Source: Alisma plantago-aquatica (taxonomy: Eukaryota; Streptophyta; Magnoliopsida; Alismatales; Alismataceae). From it: a stretch of DNA of 64,000 nt. Below the pieces are notes generated by a model. It saw only the letters and a program-made list of their open reading frames with translations, was not told where the DNA came from and ran no database searches. The position numbers were made by a program, and so were the translations under genes. The DNA lies in the NCBI GenBank assembly GCA_963693085.1, contig OY856413.1, positions 747,332,556 through 747,396,555 on the forward strand, in the 5' to 3' direction. Positions 34,401 to 46,729 of this stretch are shown in pieces; position 1 is the stretch's first letter; each line of letters opens with the position of its first letter.

Positions 34401-35244
34401 GGAAATTTAATACAAGACAACTATAGGAACCTTAGGAGTGGAAAACCTAACAGAATAAAAGAAATTATAGAGAATTCTTCGAGCAAGATCCATCAAATGG
34501 AACAAAACTAGATTAAGCTTTACACATCTATACCTTATCATCGAAGAGGTTCCAAAAATTCAACTTGTACCACACTCGATTTAGGTCTGGACCATCTGAT
34601 ATATGCCTCCTTTGAGTCTTCGTGGATCAAAAATTGGAACTCCTTTTCGGGGTTTCTGCCACTCTGGGAGTCACCTAGGGATGTGTGCATAAAACTATTT
34701 TTTGTTGTCTAATCATGGCTATCTGCAGGTGACTGTAGGTGGCAGATCATGGGAATCCTCCAGCAATTTGCACAATTCCCAAGGTCACACAAAAGGCTCT
34801 CTTGACCTCAGCTTTAACACTGGTGGATCACACCAATATCTATACATGTGTGTGGTGGATCACGTTGATCTATTTCCTCAATCGGTGTGCCCTAAGTGAT
34901 ATATTGTGTCATTTTATTAGGGAGACCTTCTCCTCAATTTGTGTTCCTGGAGGAATACCTTGTTCTGCTATCTAGGCCTACAACAGATGGCGTTGTTCTA
35001 TGGTCACCTCAATTCACGTGTTGTTGATGAAGATCCTCGCCCGAAATGACATTGTTGTGTGAACTCGTCTCTCAATATACATGGAGTGCTCAAATATGGT
35101 CAAAGTTACTAGTCTCTGCCTCTCTTTATTTATCTCTCCATGTTGCTCTTAGGGTTTCTCAAACCTTGGAGGCAATAATGAGAGAATCTAAGTATGTGCA
35201 CTGAAGGTCTCTTCTCATATCATATATATACAGGGGTGGAGATC
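34400..35244 (-). repeat. Copia-3 3' LTR, left part (edge approximate)
   Basis: The sequence immediately left of the Athila insertion. 'catatatatacagggg' at about 35218-35236 occupies the place of the TATA region of the other copia LTRs. The LTR resumes at 48153 on the far side of the Athila, sharing the duplicated agatc (35240-35244). The left limit is uncertain because this LTR has diverged strongly from Copia-1 and Copia-2 here. Confidence 0.45.
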
Positions 35245-38079
35245 TGACGTGGTATTTTGAATGCACTAACAAACTCACTCGAGGTTGAAATCCTCGAGCT
35301 TTTACCAAAACCAAAGTGCATTAATACCACTCGCAAGCGAACGAGTCTTATCGCAGTATAGTTAAGGATCGAACCCAAAGGACAACGTTTTTAAGAATCT
35401 TTGTCAGTCTATTCTAGTTCGAGTTAAGGCTAATATTTAAAATAATTGGTTGATTTGAGGTTAATTAAACTAATTGGAGGAAAGTAAAGACTGAATTTAA
35501 TCTAGATTAAGATCAATGATATGGAATCGCTGGGATGGTATCAGGTTTCACTACCACTGCTCATGCAAGCACATCTAAACATCAAACATCCATGCAAGAT
35601 ATAACTATCCAAGTAGAGCTGCTGCGAAACCCCCCATACGGGCGTTAGGTCTGTGTAAGCATCACCCTTGGCATCAGATTTCTCATCACCATCCGGATCA
35701 CATACTTACGGCTCTGAAGATACAACATCCAACTAAGGTTGTGAACTCCCTATACAGGTGTTAGGTTCACAGAAGCGTCACTGAAGGCTAGATGGCTCGT
35801 CCCCTCATGGATCATACACTTACGACCTCGAGGAACCCCATTCTATTTCTAGGTTGGGAGTCAACCACGCTAATCGATAAGCAAGCAACCAATTTATATA
35901 CGAGCAAACATCAATGATTAACAAGAAGATACAAAATCCAACTAAGGCTGTGAACCCCCTATACAGGCGTTAGGTTCACAGAAGCGTCACCGAAGGCTAG
36001 ATGGCTCGTCCCCTCATGGATCATACACTTACGACCTCAAGGAATCCCATTATGTTTCTAGTTTGGGAGTCAACCTGTTAAACGACATTCAATCCTGCAT
36101 AAGATATACTCACAATAGGAAGAACAATGATGAAAGCAAGCAAACAAACAAATAGCAAACTTGGCGATTAGCAACAAAATGAAAAGTTATATACATTGCC
36201 ATGGATGGTTAATAATATAACATGTTTGCATGGGCAGCGGGGCTAGTCCCCACACCCCAGTGAAAAGATACTACTCGCTCATGATGCGGGAAACAAGAAG
36301 AGTGAGAAAGAGAGAGAAATCCGCCATGGACTCGGTGCAGAAGGTAGTCGCAGCTCGCTGAGGTAGATACAACCTCCTACGTCGTGTCGGAGCAGATCTA
36401 GACGCGAACGGGAGTTGCCAAGATAGGCCAGACAGTCTCCCTTGCTCCGTCTTTCTTCTCTCCTCAGCCTTCTTGGTTGCAACACGGGCAGTAGGTGAAA
36501 TGAAACTGGCGCGAACTGGTCTGGTTTCAAATCAGATCTGTATACAAGCAGCCTGTCGGCGTCCCAAAACCCCTTGTCCAAGTGAGGACCCTTGGGGTCC
36601 TATTTATAGGCACAAGACTGACCCCAAACAGTCTTGGATTAAAAAGACCAAACAGTTTTAGTTAGTTTAGACCAAACGGTCTTGAAATATCTCCTCCAAA
36701 CGGTCTGCAGACCGTTTGCTACCAAACGATCGCTCCAAACGGTTTTAGGAAAACGATCGCTCTGTGCGGTCTTGAGCAAACGGCCGCTCCTTGCGGTTTT
36801 GGGCAAACGATCTGTAGACCGTTTGCTAGCAAATAGTCTGGAAGGTGTGACTGCCCATGCGGTTTCTGCAAGCAGATGGATAGACCAAACAGTCTTGGTA
36901 TCTGAGGCCAAACGGTCCACGATACCTCTGCTAAACGGTCTTCAGGCAGCAACCATTCCGTCTTCCAACTGCTCGATCTAAGAATTTGACGTTTCCTGCA
37001 AGCGGTCACCACAGTAGGTTCGTTCGATCTTCTAACCAATCCAGCCGATTTGCCCTATTTGATTGAGCAATCTGTTCAAGAGACCAAAGGAGGCGGCTAT
37101 GCTGTCCGTGTCATAGTTGTGCGGTGCTGAGGAAGGTAACAAAGAGGGCCGATGTGATCGTGGATGAATCGAAGAGAAGAAGTGCTATTCGGCGGAGGTA
37201 CAGAGGTAGAAGACGATGCACCATGGTCATGGCATGGTACCACGGTCATGGCGATGGCACTGTCCCACGGCCGTGCTTCCTTGCACGGGCGTGGTCGGTG
37301 AGAAATCAGGCTCTGTTGGCGTTGTGCCATGACCATGGTGTGACACCATAGTCGTGGTGAGGTAGCTGCCACACGGCCGTGCTGCCTCACATGGGCATGG
37401 CGAGTGAGGGAGGGTCGATGCAGGTAGGGTGCCACGATCATGGCTCGTCGACCACGGTCGTGGTGAGTGAAAGCTCACGCGTTGAGGATGGTCTACCACG
37501 GTCGTGGCCCCTCCACACGATCATGGTAATGAAAGCAGACCACAGTCATTCTGGACCACCACGACCGTGGTTAGGACTCTGCTACAAGGTCTTGAATCCA
37601 TGCACTGCTCGATCCCTTACAGTTGGATTATGCTTCCAATCGGTCTCTGCTGGTCATGCGGTCTTGAGACCACATGGGCTCGAATGGTCTTGAGACTGCA
37701 TGGGCTCAAACGGGCTTGAGACCGTCTGGGCTCAAACGGTCTTGAGACCGCATGGGCTTAAAGGGTCTTGAGACCGCATAGGCTCAAACAATCTTGAGAC
37801 TACATAGGCTCAAACGGTCTTGAGACCGAAAGGGTGGAACTTCTTGGTTAGATTTCTTGATCAGAGCCAGAGGTGAAGGTGGACCTTGACTACTTGTTCA
37901 GCTTTGCCGAAACCTGCATTAAATGAACAATACTTAGTTAAAACCTTGATAATCGAATCAATGAAGTTGTTTTGCACATTATGATTCATATTGGTATTTA
38001 ATGAGTGAAAGAGTATATATATAGAGTTGAATTTGTTCTAAAGTGATAATTGAACTCCATGATGAATGTGCATTCATCA
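35245..38079 (-). repeat. Athila 3' LTR
   Basis: 2835 bp. It contains an internal 209-bp-period duplication (anchors 35719 and 35928, with a diverged third at 35598), a TATA box (36599-36608, minus strand), and palindrome-rich arrays at about 36660-36960 (aaacggtct/agaccgttt), 37222-37570 (ccacggtcgtgg) and 37655-37828 (26-bp unit, seven copies). Sampled blocks differ from the other LTR by several percent, many differences being C/T or G/A. Confidence 0.97.
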
Positions 38080-38091
38080 AAATACCCCGAA
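38080..38091 (-). other. Athila polypurine tract
   Basis: The minus strand reads TTCGGGGTATTT directly before the 3' LTR start, the expected position for plus-strand priming. It is short and partly interrupted by pyrimidines. Confidence 0.6.
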
Positions 38092-39494
38092 CTTAAACGT
38101 TGCTCGTCCTCGAGTAACACAAAATCTGAAACGGTCGCCAAATGATTACTTTCAATTCGTGTGATTACTTCATCTTCACATCACAAATGTTTTCCTTCTG
38201 CTCAATATGACTCAGTATCTCAACCTCCTGAGACCACTAAACACATCTTACCATATATTCGTTCCTGAGTTCATTTTCCAAAATCACTTCCTCCTCACTT
38301 TTTCCAACAATCAAGCATGTCAAAGAGTTTTGTAAGAATTCAGAGACATCCGCAGAATGACAAGTGTGCATTTGATCTGACACTGGTGTTTTTCAGGATA
38401 GGGTAGGCAATCATTGTGCCATTAGGTAGAAAAGGGAGTGAAAGTTGGTATGGAAAGAAGAAGTAAATCTCTCCTCTATTCGACTCAAGATTTTTATTTT
38501 CTTTGCAATTTCATTTATTGCATTTTTTGTGTGAATCTCTCCTCTATTCAACTCGAGATTGCATTTCTTTTTGTGTGCACTTTGGCATCTTTTTGTTTGC
38601 AAATCTCTCCTCTATTCGACTCGAGATTGCATTTTTGGTGGTACGCCCCTATTTATTTGTGAGGGGTATGGAAGAAGCGGATAAAGAGGGAAGTGGCGTG
38701 CCACCCCAAACTTAGGGTTTGGCACTTTTTTGGCTATTTTGTTTCTTTTTGATGAATGGAGGGGTACGAAGATGATAGAATAGGCATAGAAGAGAGTTCA
38801 GATCAAAATGCAACTTGATTTACAATTCAACGCATCAGGTTGTTCTCTTTATCAAACTCTGCTCAAATAATGACTTGATGAGGATCTGATTTGGATTCCA
38901 TGCTATTGTTCCATAAACCAGTTAGGAAGCACGACATGTTTGATCCCTATCAATTTGACAGACACCTATCATCTTTGCAAAAGTATCACGATGTTAGGAA
39001 TCATAGGCTTCACAAGATGATTTCAATCAAAGGGCTTATTTCAAAAAGTGGTCCTTTTGAGGATTTACTTCGAATAAGGGGGATATAATGATTCAGAATG
39101 CATAGCAGGTTAGTTAGTGACTTTTACTGAAACCAGGAAGTGTCAAAAATTCATCAAGTATCTGTTCAATTTCTTTGAAAAACATTAAAGAATTGTGAAC
39201 ATTTTGAATTTTTTAATCAAGAATGTGATAGTGAAAACTTAAGTAAGAAAAGGATGGGTGTAGGTGGAAAGTGAGATACGTACCACCCACCCTCCACCCC
39301 TAACTTAGAGATTAAAGAGCAATTAGATCTTAAAATGGCATCTTGCGATGCGAATTTTATTTAATGAAAAATTAACTAGAACGTAAAAACAAAATTGAAG
39401 AAATATTCTTATTTTGAAAAGAAATTTATTGATCGAGTTGCCTCCCGACAAGTGCCTTTGTTTTATGTCAATGGCTCGACTGAATTCTTCAGCT
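38092..39494 (-). other. Athila region between integrase and 3' LTR; no env-like ORF
   Basis: Some Athila elements carry an env-like ORF here. I see only frames shorter than about 75 codons and no membrane segment. A 68-bp unit starting 'aatctctcctctattc' is repeated three times at 38466, 38534 and 38602 with exact 68-bp spacing. Confidence 0.7.
38466..38669. repeat. 68-bp tandem repeat, three copies
   Basis: Anchors 'aatctctcctctattc' at 38466, 38534 and 38602; each is followed by 'gactc.agat'. Located in the Athila untranslated region. Confidence 0.9.
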
Positions 39495-40910
39495 TCATGG
39501 TGGGTCCTTTGGATTGGTGAGTTCCAACATTGTTTCGGTGCCTATGTCCATCGAGGTGAAATATCTCTTCAAGAGGTGACCATTTTCCATAAATTCGCCT
39601 GACTTTTCACTCCATAAAGAGAAAGAACCATGTGGGGAGATGCTTTTGACAATGTAAAGTCCAGACCAGCGAGAATGGAGTTTTCCTGGGAATAACTTCA
39701 ACCTTGAGTTGAATAGCAGAACTTGGTCTCCCACTTGTATGCCTTTCCTTTTCAGATGTCCATCGTGCCAAAGTTTTGTGCGTTCTTTGTAGATTCATGC
39801 ATTCTCATAAGCTGTCATCCTAAGTTCATCCAGCTCTTGGAGTTGTAGAATCCTAGCTTGGCTAGCTTCTCTCATATCAAAGTTCAGTTGTTTAATTGCC
39901 CACCGTGCCTTATGTTCCAGTTCGACTGGCAGGTGGCAAGCCTTTCCATATATTAATAAAAAAGGTGTAGTCCCAATGGGAGTTTTATGAGCAGTTCGAT
40001 AGGCCCATAAGGCATCGTTGATTTTTTTTGACCAATCCTTTCGACTGCGTCCTACAATTTTTTCCAGAATAGCCTTTAGTTGACGGTTAGAGACCTCTAC
40101 CTGTCCACTTGTTTGTGGATGGTAAGGCGAGGCTACCTTGTGTGTTACACCATATTTTCTCAGTAATGCTTCAAAGCTTCTTTCCAGGAAGTGGGACCCT
40201 CCTTCAGATATCATGGTTTGTGGCACTCCAAACGGGGGAAAATAATATCTTTGAATAATTTGATGACAGGTTTGGAATCACTAGTGACGGTTGGTATAGC
40301 TTCAACCCATTTTGAGACGTAGTCTACCGCTACTAGGATGTATGAAAATCCATGAGAAGATGGGAATGGAACCATGTAGTCCACCCCCCAAACATCGAAT
40401 ATCTCTACTTCTTGCCATAGATTCAGCGACATCTCATCTCTCTTTGTTATATTACCTGTTCTTTGGCATTTTTCGCATGATAGGACAAAATCATAGGAAT
40501 CTTTGGATATGGTTGGACAGAAGAATCCACATTGTAAAACGTTCAAAGCAGTCTTTTTAGAGCTCATATGTCCTCCCACTGGTCCTGAGTGACATTGTTC
40601 CAAAATAAGTTGATCCTCTTCTTTGGCGATACATCGTCTATACAGACCATCAGCACCTAGTTTAAAAAGATATGGCTCATCCCAATGATATTGCTTCACA
40701 TCATGCATGAACTTCTTCAGGGCATTCCCGGTGCATTGAGGATGGATAATGCCAGCAACAAGGTAGTTCATAAAATCCGAGTACCATGGTATAGCTTCTG
40801 AGGCCTTCATTAGTTGATCATATGGAAGGGAATCATTGATCAGAATCTTCTCAGTATCTAGAGTGTGGATGCGACTGAGGTGGTCTGCTACAACATTCTC
40901 TGTACCTTTT
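39495..40910 (-). pseudogene. Athila integrase
   Basis: Minus strand, from the end of RNase H to the polyprotein C-terminus. Zinc-binding part: HSGPVGGH then CEKCQRTG (H2C2). Catalytic core: first Asp in [11 protein letters not shown]; the second falls in MISEGGSHF, where family members have ISDGGSHF, so Asp is replaced by Glu (40203-40205); the Glu is in SGQVEVSNR. The C-terminal part has the GDQVLLFNSRLKLFPGKL block. Breaks: a 1-base gain in an A run near 40906-40912, a 1-base loss near 40236, and a TGA at 39795-39797 in a place where related elements have Arg. Cuts and joins element DNA in the host when active; dead here. Confidence 0.92.
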
Positions 40911-42653
40911 TTTATCTCTTATCTCTAAATCAAATTCTTGTAATAGGAGGATCCATCTAATCAACCTAGGTTTTGCATCTTTCTTTGCTAGAAGGTAACG
41001 AATGACAGCGTGGTCAGTGTAGATAATAACTTTCAAACCAATTAGGTATGATCTGAATTTGTCAAAGGCATACACGATTGCTAGAAGTTCTTTCTCGGTA
41101 GTTGCATAATTCCTCTAGGCTTCATCAAGAGTTTTTGATGCATAATAGATCACATAGTGTTTCTTCTCTATATATTGCCCTAAAACAGTGCCCAAAACAT
41201 AATCACTGGCATCACACATAATTTCAAAAGGATGGTCCCAGTCGGGAGCTCTAATGATGGGGGTGGTTGTAAGGGCCTGCTTCAGTGTGTTGAAGCTTTT
41301 GACACATTCTTCATTGAAATTGAAATCATTGTTCTTTAGTAATAGGTTCATCATTGGCTTCGTTATCTTGGAAAAATCCTTTATGAATCTTCTATAAAAT
41401 CCAGCACGACCAAGGAAAGCACGAACTTCTTTTACATTTGTGGGAATAGCCAGTTTAGAAATCACTTCAATCTTGGCTTTATCTACTTCAATTCCTCTAT
41501 TACTGACCCTATGGCCCAGGACAATGCCTTCTTTTACCATAAAATGGCATTTTTCCCAATTTATCACAAGATGCGCTTCTTCACAACGTTCAAGGACCAG
41601 GGAGAGGTGCTTTAGACATGAATCGAATGAATCTCTGTAAATAGAAAAATCATCCATGAAAACCTCCATAATTGTTTCAGTAAGACCAGCGAATATGGCG
41701 GCCATGCAACGTTGGAAAGTTGCAGGCGCATTATAAAGACCAAATGGCATTCTTTTAAACGTGTATGTTCCGAATGGGCAGGTAAAGGTTGTTTTCTCTT
41801 TGTCATCTAGATGTATGGGTATTTTATAGAATCCAGAGTAACCATTAAGATAACAAAAATATTCTTGATGAGCCAACCTTTTTAGGACTTGATCAAGGAA
41901 GGGCATTAGAAAATGATCTTTTCGAGTCGCCTTGTTCAATTTTCTATAATCTATGCACATCCTCCACCCTGTGACTGTTCGAGTGGGGATGAGTTCATTG
42001 TTTTCATTCTGTATAACAGTTGTTCCACCTTTCTTTGGGACAACATGCACTGGGCTCACCCATGGCGAATCGGATATCAGATAGATTATTCCAGCTGTGA
42101 GCAATTTAATGACCTCGCTACGGACCACTTCCTTCATATTTGGGTTCAATTTCTGTTGATGCTCAATAGTAGGTTTGTGATCTTCCATCATAGGGATCTT
42201 GTGCATACACAACGCTTGACTGACCCCAGTGAGGTCACTCATTTTGTAACCGATGGCTTTTTTTCTTTCCCTCAATTCCTTCAGAAGTTTCTCTTCTTGT
42301 TCAACTGTTAGATTGGAATTTATAATAACTGGGCAAACCTTGAGATCGTCTAAAAACACGTACTTTAGTCCTTCGGGTAGAGGCTTCATTTTGGGAGCCT
42401 CTGGGTTTTCGCTTGTTTCTTCTGTAGTTTCCATAGCCTTGAGTTCTTCACTATTGGCTCCAACATCTTGTTTAGAAGATTCGAGGGATTCGATGCAATC
42501 CTTTACTCGTTCATCAATTTGTTCATCCACTGATGGGTTTGTTAGAGCAATTTCCAAGGGATCATATGATTCATGATGCTCTTGAGTCAGAAGTGACATT
42601 TGCTCAATGCAGTCAATCAGATAGACTTCTTCCTGCATACTTGGTCTTCTCAT
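40911..42653 (-). pseudogene. Athila reverse transcriptase and RNase H
   Basis: A single 512-codon frame (42653-41115) covers a linker and the full RT: RMCIDYRKLN, FKRMPFGLYNAPATFQ and the catalytic FMDDF at 41646-41660 (the usual plant gypsy variant of YxDD), then the RNase H start (CDASDYVLG). A TAG at 41115-41117 interrupts RNase H in front of RNYATTEKE, where the family has Gln. The frame then continues with [11 protein letters not shown] and TDHAV to the frameshift near 40910. The first codons overlap the upstream stop as ATGA (42650-42653), one frame back from gag-protease. That is probably an old indel rather than a programmed shift. RT copies element RNA to DNA in the cytoplasmic particle. 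Confidence 0.93.
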
Positions 42654-43507
42654 ACTTTCAAAACTTTGAATTTGAGAGTTTCTTTGCCTAATCTGAGCAG
42701 TAAGGTACCAGCTTCAACATCAATCAGGGCTCTCGCAGTGGCGAGGAATGGACGACCAAAGATGAGAGGATATCTGGCATCTTCCTTTATATCCATAATG
42801 AAAAAGTCGCATGGAACATATGTGTCCTTGCCTACCTTGACCGGGACATCTTCGAGGATTCCTAACAGACGTTTTATCGAATTGTCTACAAGCTGTATAG
42901 TCATACCAGTAGGAAGCAATTCTGCAAACCCTAGTCTTTTGCACAGGCTAAGCGGCATAATAGAGATGCTTGCACCAAGATCTACCAATCCTTTCTTGCA
43001 TGATGAGTCGCCAATGTGACATGAAATTCCAAAGGATCCCGGGTCTTTTTGTTTCTTGGGCATCTTGCTCAATATGATATCTGATGTAGTTGTTGCCAAT
43101 TTTACTATCTCATATTCCTCAGTTATATACTTCCTGGTTAGGAGTGACTTTAGGTACTTAGTCCAGGATGGTATCTCAACCAGAGCATCTAAGAAGGGTA
43201 TATCAACATGAAGTTTCTTCATAGCCTCTTTAAACTTATTGAATCTAGTATCGAGCTTGGTTTGCCTTAGACGGGCTAGGAAGGGTATACGAGGCTTATA
43301 TACAGGAATATCAGGTTTTGGTGTTTCAGTTTCTTCATCAGTAGATTTCTCAGGACTTCCCTTATCTGTCTTATCATCTTTTGATTGAGACTCTAGTGTT
43401 GTTGAATCTTGGATAATCACATGTTCATCTTTGTCTGTAATAACCACAGGTGTCTTTACAGGGGGATCCGAATAGTCTTTTACTGACCTAGCGGTGACCT
43501 GCTTCAA
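42650..43507 (-). pseudogene. Athila protease and gag-protease linker
   Basis: A 285-codon open frame. The N-terminal part is acidic and Lys-rich (DKTDKGSPEKSTDEETETPK), followed by PRIPFLARLRQTKLDTRFNKF, here recognised by its start PRIPFLARL, typical of Athila. The aspartic protease follows: active-site DLGASISIMPLSL (codons for DLGAS at 42968-42982; DLGA/S-S is the Athila form of D-S/T-G) and the C-terminal PLIFGRPFLATA block. It would process the polyprotein. The frame is the same as gag, separated only by a TAG at 43508-43510. Confidence 0.92.
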
Positions 43508-45136
43508 CTATTCAGGATGCTTAGGATTGTTCTCGGGTTGTCCAACAAAGACTCCAGCAGGTGGCTTTATGCTAGCTGCGAGTTGAGCTAATTGAGATTC
43601 AATAGCCTTCTGCTGAGCTTGTTGGTTAGCTATCATGGTTTGCTGAGTTTGCAACATCTTTTCAATGGCTGATAGCTTGTCATCAGAAGAAACTGGACCT
43701 ACTTGCTGTCCTTGCTGCTGATTAAGATTCTGGTACTGTGAGTTATTTTGGAAATTATTATAGTTCCTATTCTAAAAGTTCCCCTTGAAATTTCCTTGAT
43801 TCCCAAAATTCTGTTGTTGATTATACTAGAATCTTGGTGGGCCTCTTGGTTGATTGTTTGAACCAAATTGATGCGAATTTATTGCTCCAGTGGGGTTTCC
43901 ATATTGAAAAATGGGATGATTCCTATTCTGATTCGGTTTGTAATAACTTTGACCAGGAATGGTGTTGATAGCATTAAGATTTTCCATCTGACTATTATCT
44001 CCTTGGCCACATACATTGCTCAGAACAACGTCATAGAGAACATTGCATGATAAAGTGGAATGATCGGTACTTTTGCATGCTTCACAGAACAGGGAAGTGG
44101 ACTTGACTTGTTCTGATTGTCGAGTAGGTGAACATCCTCTTCCAATAGAAGCAAGAGATGATTCAATATGATCTTGCTTGGCAACTAAGAGCTTCAAGGT
44201 TTCAGCGATATACTTGTACTCGGGGGTAGCCTCGGCCACAACTACTTTCAAAACTCCTTTACCTACAGATCTACCCCAATTGGCTTGATTTTCTGCTCCC
44301 AGGGTGATGACTCTCTATGCGCTGTCATAACTTTGACGCATGAAGTTTCCTCCAGACGAGGAATCTAGAAACCTCTTAATATCATCATCCACACCCCTAT
44401 AGAAAATTTCGATGAGTTGATTCTTAGGAATTCCGTGATGTGGACACTTACGTAGAAGCTCTTTGTACCTATCCCATGCTTCAGTGAGAGTTTCTCTAGG
44501 GACTTGAGTGAAATTTGTTATCCGACCCCTAATTTCATATGTGAGAGATGGAGGATAGAACTTTTCCAGAAACACATTTTGGATTTGTTCCCATGTGGTG
44601 ATGGGTATTTCACTTTGCAATGAATTGTACCAACTTATGGCTCTATCAGCAAGGGAATATTTGAAGAGACGGAGTCGAATGGCATCATCAGTGACTCCAT
44701 TTTGCTTTGTCATAGCACATAGATCGATGAATCTCAGAGGATGTTCTTGGATGTCATTTACTTGTTTGCCATAGAGAGGGTTATTTTGAAGCAATGTGAT
44801 CCAATGTGCCCTAATCTCAAAATTGGCAGCATTGATGATGGGAGACTGTACTAGATGATGAACATTCACAACTTTCAGGATTGAGAACTCTCTAAGATCC
44901 TTTTGTAGTTTAGCTGCTTGCGCTGCCGCTTGTACTGCTAGGATTTCCTACTTAACCGCATCCCTAGCTTCTTGCATGAGCCTCTCTCTTTGTGCATTGA
45001 TGGCTTGAGCCACCCTTCGGGCTACTTCCTCTTCCTGAGCCATCCTTGCTTGATTTTCTCGGATTTGACGATGAAAAGTTCTATCTATCTCAGGATCAAA
45101 GCTTGCTGTGAGTCTGGGGCTGTCCGAACGGTGCAT
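43508..45136 (-). pseudogene. Athila gag, interrupted by in-frame TAG codons
   Basis: One reading frame from the ATG at 45136 (MHRSDSPRLTASFDPEIDRT) through to the protease, broken only by TAG at 44948, 44315, 43826, 43772 and 43508 (lowest base of each). The N-terminus is rich in Arg/Gln/Glu (coiled-coil-like). The Retrotrans_gag domain is at about 44800-44400 (ISWYNSLQSEIPITTWEQ, EIFYRGVDDD). A zinc knuckle CEACKSTDHSTLSC (C-x2-C-x4-H-x4-C, intact) is at 44045-44086. A Gln/Asn-rich tail follows (43830-43620). Gag forms the particle and binds element RNA. No frameshift is seen within gag. Confidence 0.92.
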
Positions 45137-45290
45137 GCACTATGCTTTGGATTATACCTGAGAATAGAAAGATTTTGAAAATGAGATCCACAAAGTAGAG
45201 TCAAATTCAAGTAGATGATCGATTGTTTCAAAAGAAAAAGCAAAATCCTAGATTAGTCTTAAAAGAACTAGATTTGACTGACGGATTCTA

Positions 45291-45311
45291 TTGTCCCCGG
45301 CAACGGTGCCA
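45291..45311 (-). other. Athila primer-binding site (tRNA-Asp)
   Basis: The minus strand reads TGGCACCGTTGCCGGGGA... five bases inside the 5' LTR. It matches the tRNA-Asp primer site TGGCGCCGTTGCCGGGGA with one G-to-A change. Confidence 0.9.
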
Positions 45312-46670
45312 GAATTTGACGTGGTATTTTGAACGCACTAACAAACTCACTCGAGGTTGAAATCCTCGAGCTTTTACCAAAACCAAAGTGCAATAATACC
45401 ACCCAAAAGCAGACGAGTCTTATCACAATATAGTTAAGGATCGAACCCAAAGGACAGTGTTTTTAAGAATCTTTGTCAGTCTAGTCTAGTTTGAGTTAAG
45501 GCTAATATTTAAAACGATTGGTTGATTTGAGGTTAATTAAACTAATTGCAGAAAAGTAAAGACTGAATTTAAGCTAGATTAAGATCAATGATATGGAATC
45601 ACTGAGATGGTATTGGGTTTCACCACCACTGCTCATGCAAGCACATCTAAACATCAAACATCCAGGCAAGATATAACTATCCAAGTAGAGCTGCTGCAAA
45701 ACCCCCCATATGGGCGTTAGTTCTGCGTAAGCATCACCCTTGGCATTAGATTTCTCGTCACCATCCGGATCACATACTTACAGCTCCGAAGATACAACAT
45801 CCAACTAAGGTTGTGAACCCCCTATACATGCGTTAGGTTCACAGAAGCATCACCGAAGGCTAGATGGCTCGTCCCCTCGCGGATCATACACTTACGACCT
45901 CGAGGAACCCCATTCTATTTCTAGGTTGGGAGTCAATCGTGCTAATCGATAAGCAAGCAACCAATTTATATATGAGAAAACATCAATGATTAACAAGAAG
46001 ATACAAAATCCAACTAAGGCTGTGAACCCCCTATACAGGCGTTAGGTTCACAGAAGCGTCACCGAAGGCTAGATGGCTCGTCCCCTCGCGGATCATACAC
46101 TTACGACCTCAAGGAATCCAATTCTATTTCTAGTTTGGGAGTCAACATGTTAAACGACATTCAATCCTACATAAGATATACTCACAATAGGAAGAACAAT
46201 GATGTAAGAAAGCAAACAAATAAACAACAAACTTAGTGATTAGCAACAAAATGAAAAGTTATATACATTTCCATGGACGGTTAATAATATAACATGTTTG
46301 CATGGGTAGCGGAGCTAGTCCCTGCACCCCAGCGAAAAGATACTACTCGCTCATGATGCGGGAAACAAGAAGAGTGAGAAAGAGAGAGAAATCTGCCATG
46401 GACTCGGTGCAGAAGGTAGTCACAGCTTGGTGAGGTAGATACAAACTCCTACGTCGTGTCGGAGCAGATCTGGATGCGAACGGGAGTTGCCAAGACAGAC
46501 CAAATAGTCTCCCTTGCTCTATCTTTCTTCTCTCCTAAGCCTCCTTGGTTGCAACACGGGCACTAGGTGAAATGAAACTGGCACAGACTGGACTGGTTTC
46601 GGATCAGATCTGTATACAGGTAGCCTGTCAGCATCCCGAAACCCTCGGTCCAAGTGAGGACCCTTGGGGT

Positions 46671-46680
46671 CCTATTTATA
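46671..46680 (-). promoter_or_regulatory. TATA box of Athila 5' LTR
   Basis: Minus-strand TATAAATAGG, in a block conserved between both LTRs (36599-36608 in the other). About 1.36 kb of LTR lies downstream of it on the minus strand, so U3 is about half the LTR. Confidence 0.65.
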
Positions 46681-46729
46681 GGCACATGACTGACCCCAAA
46701 CGGCCTTGGATTAAAAGAGACCAAACAGT

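Noticed and set aside
38092..39494. Env-like ORF of Athila
   Set aside because: Only frames below about 75 codons, none with a membrane segment or signal peptide.
42650..42653. ATGA stop-start overlap as a programmed frameshift between Athila protease and RT
   Set aside because: Athila polyproteins are usually continuous and several clear indels exist nearby; a chance indel is simpler.
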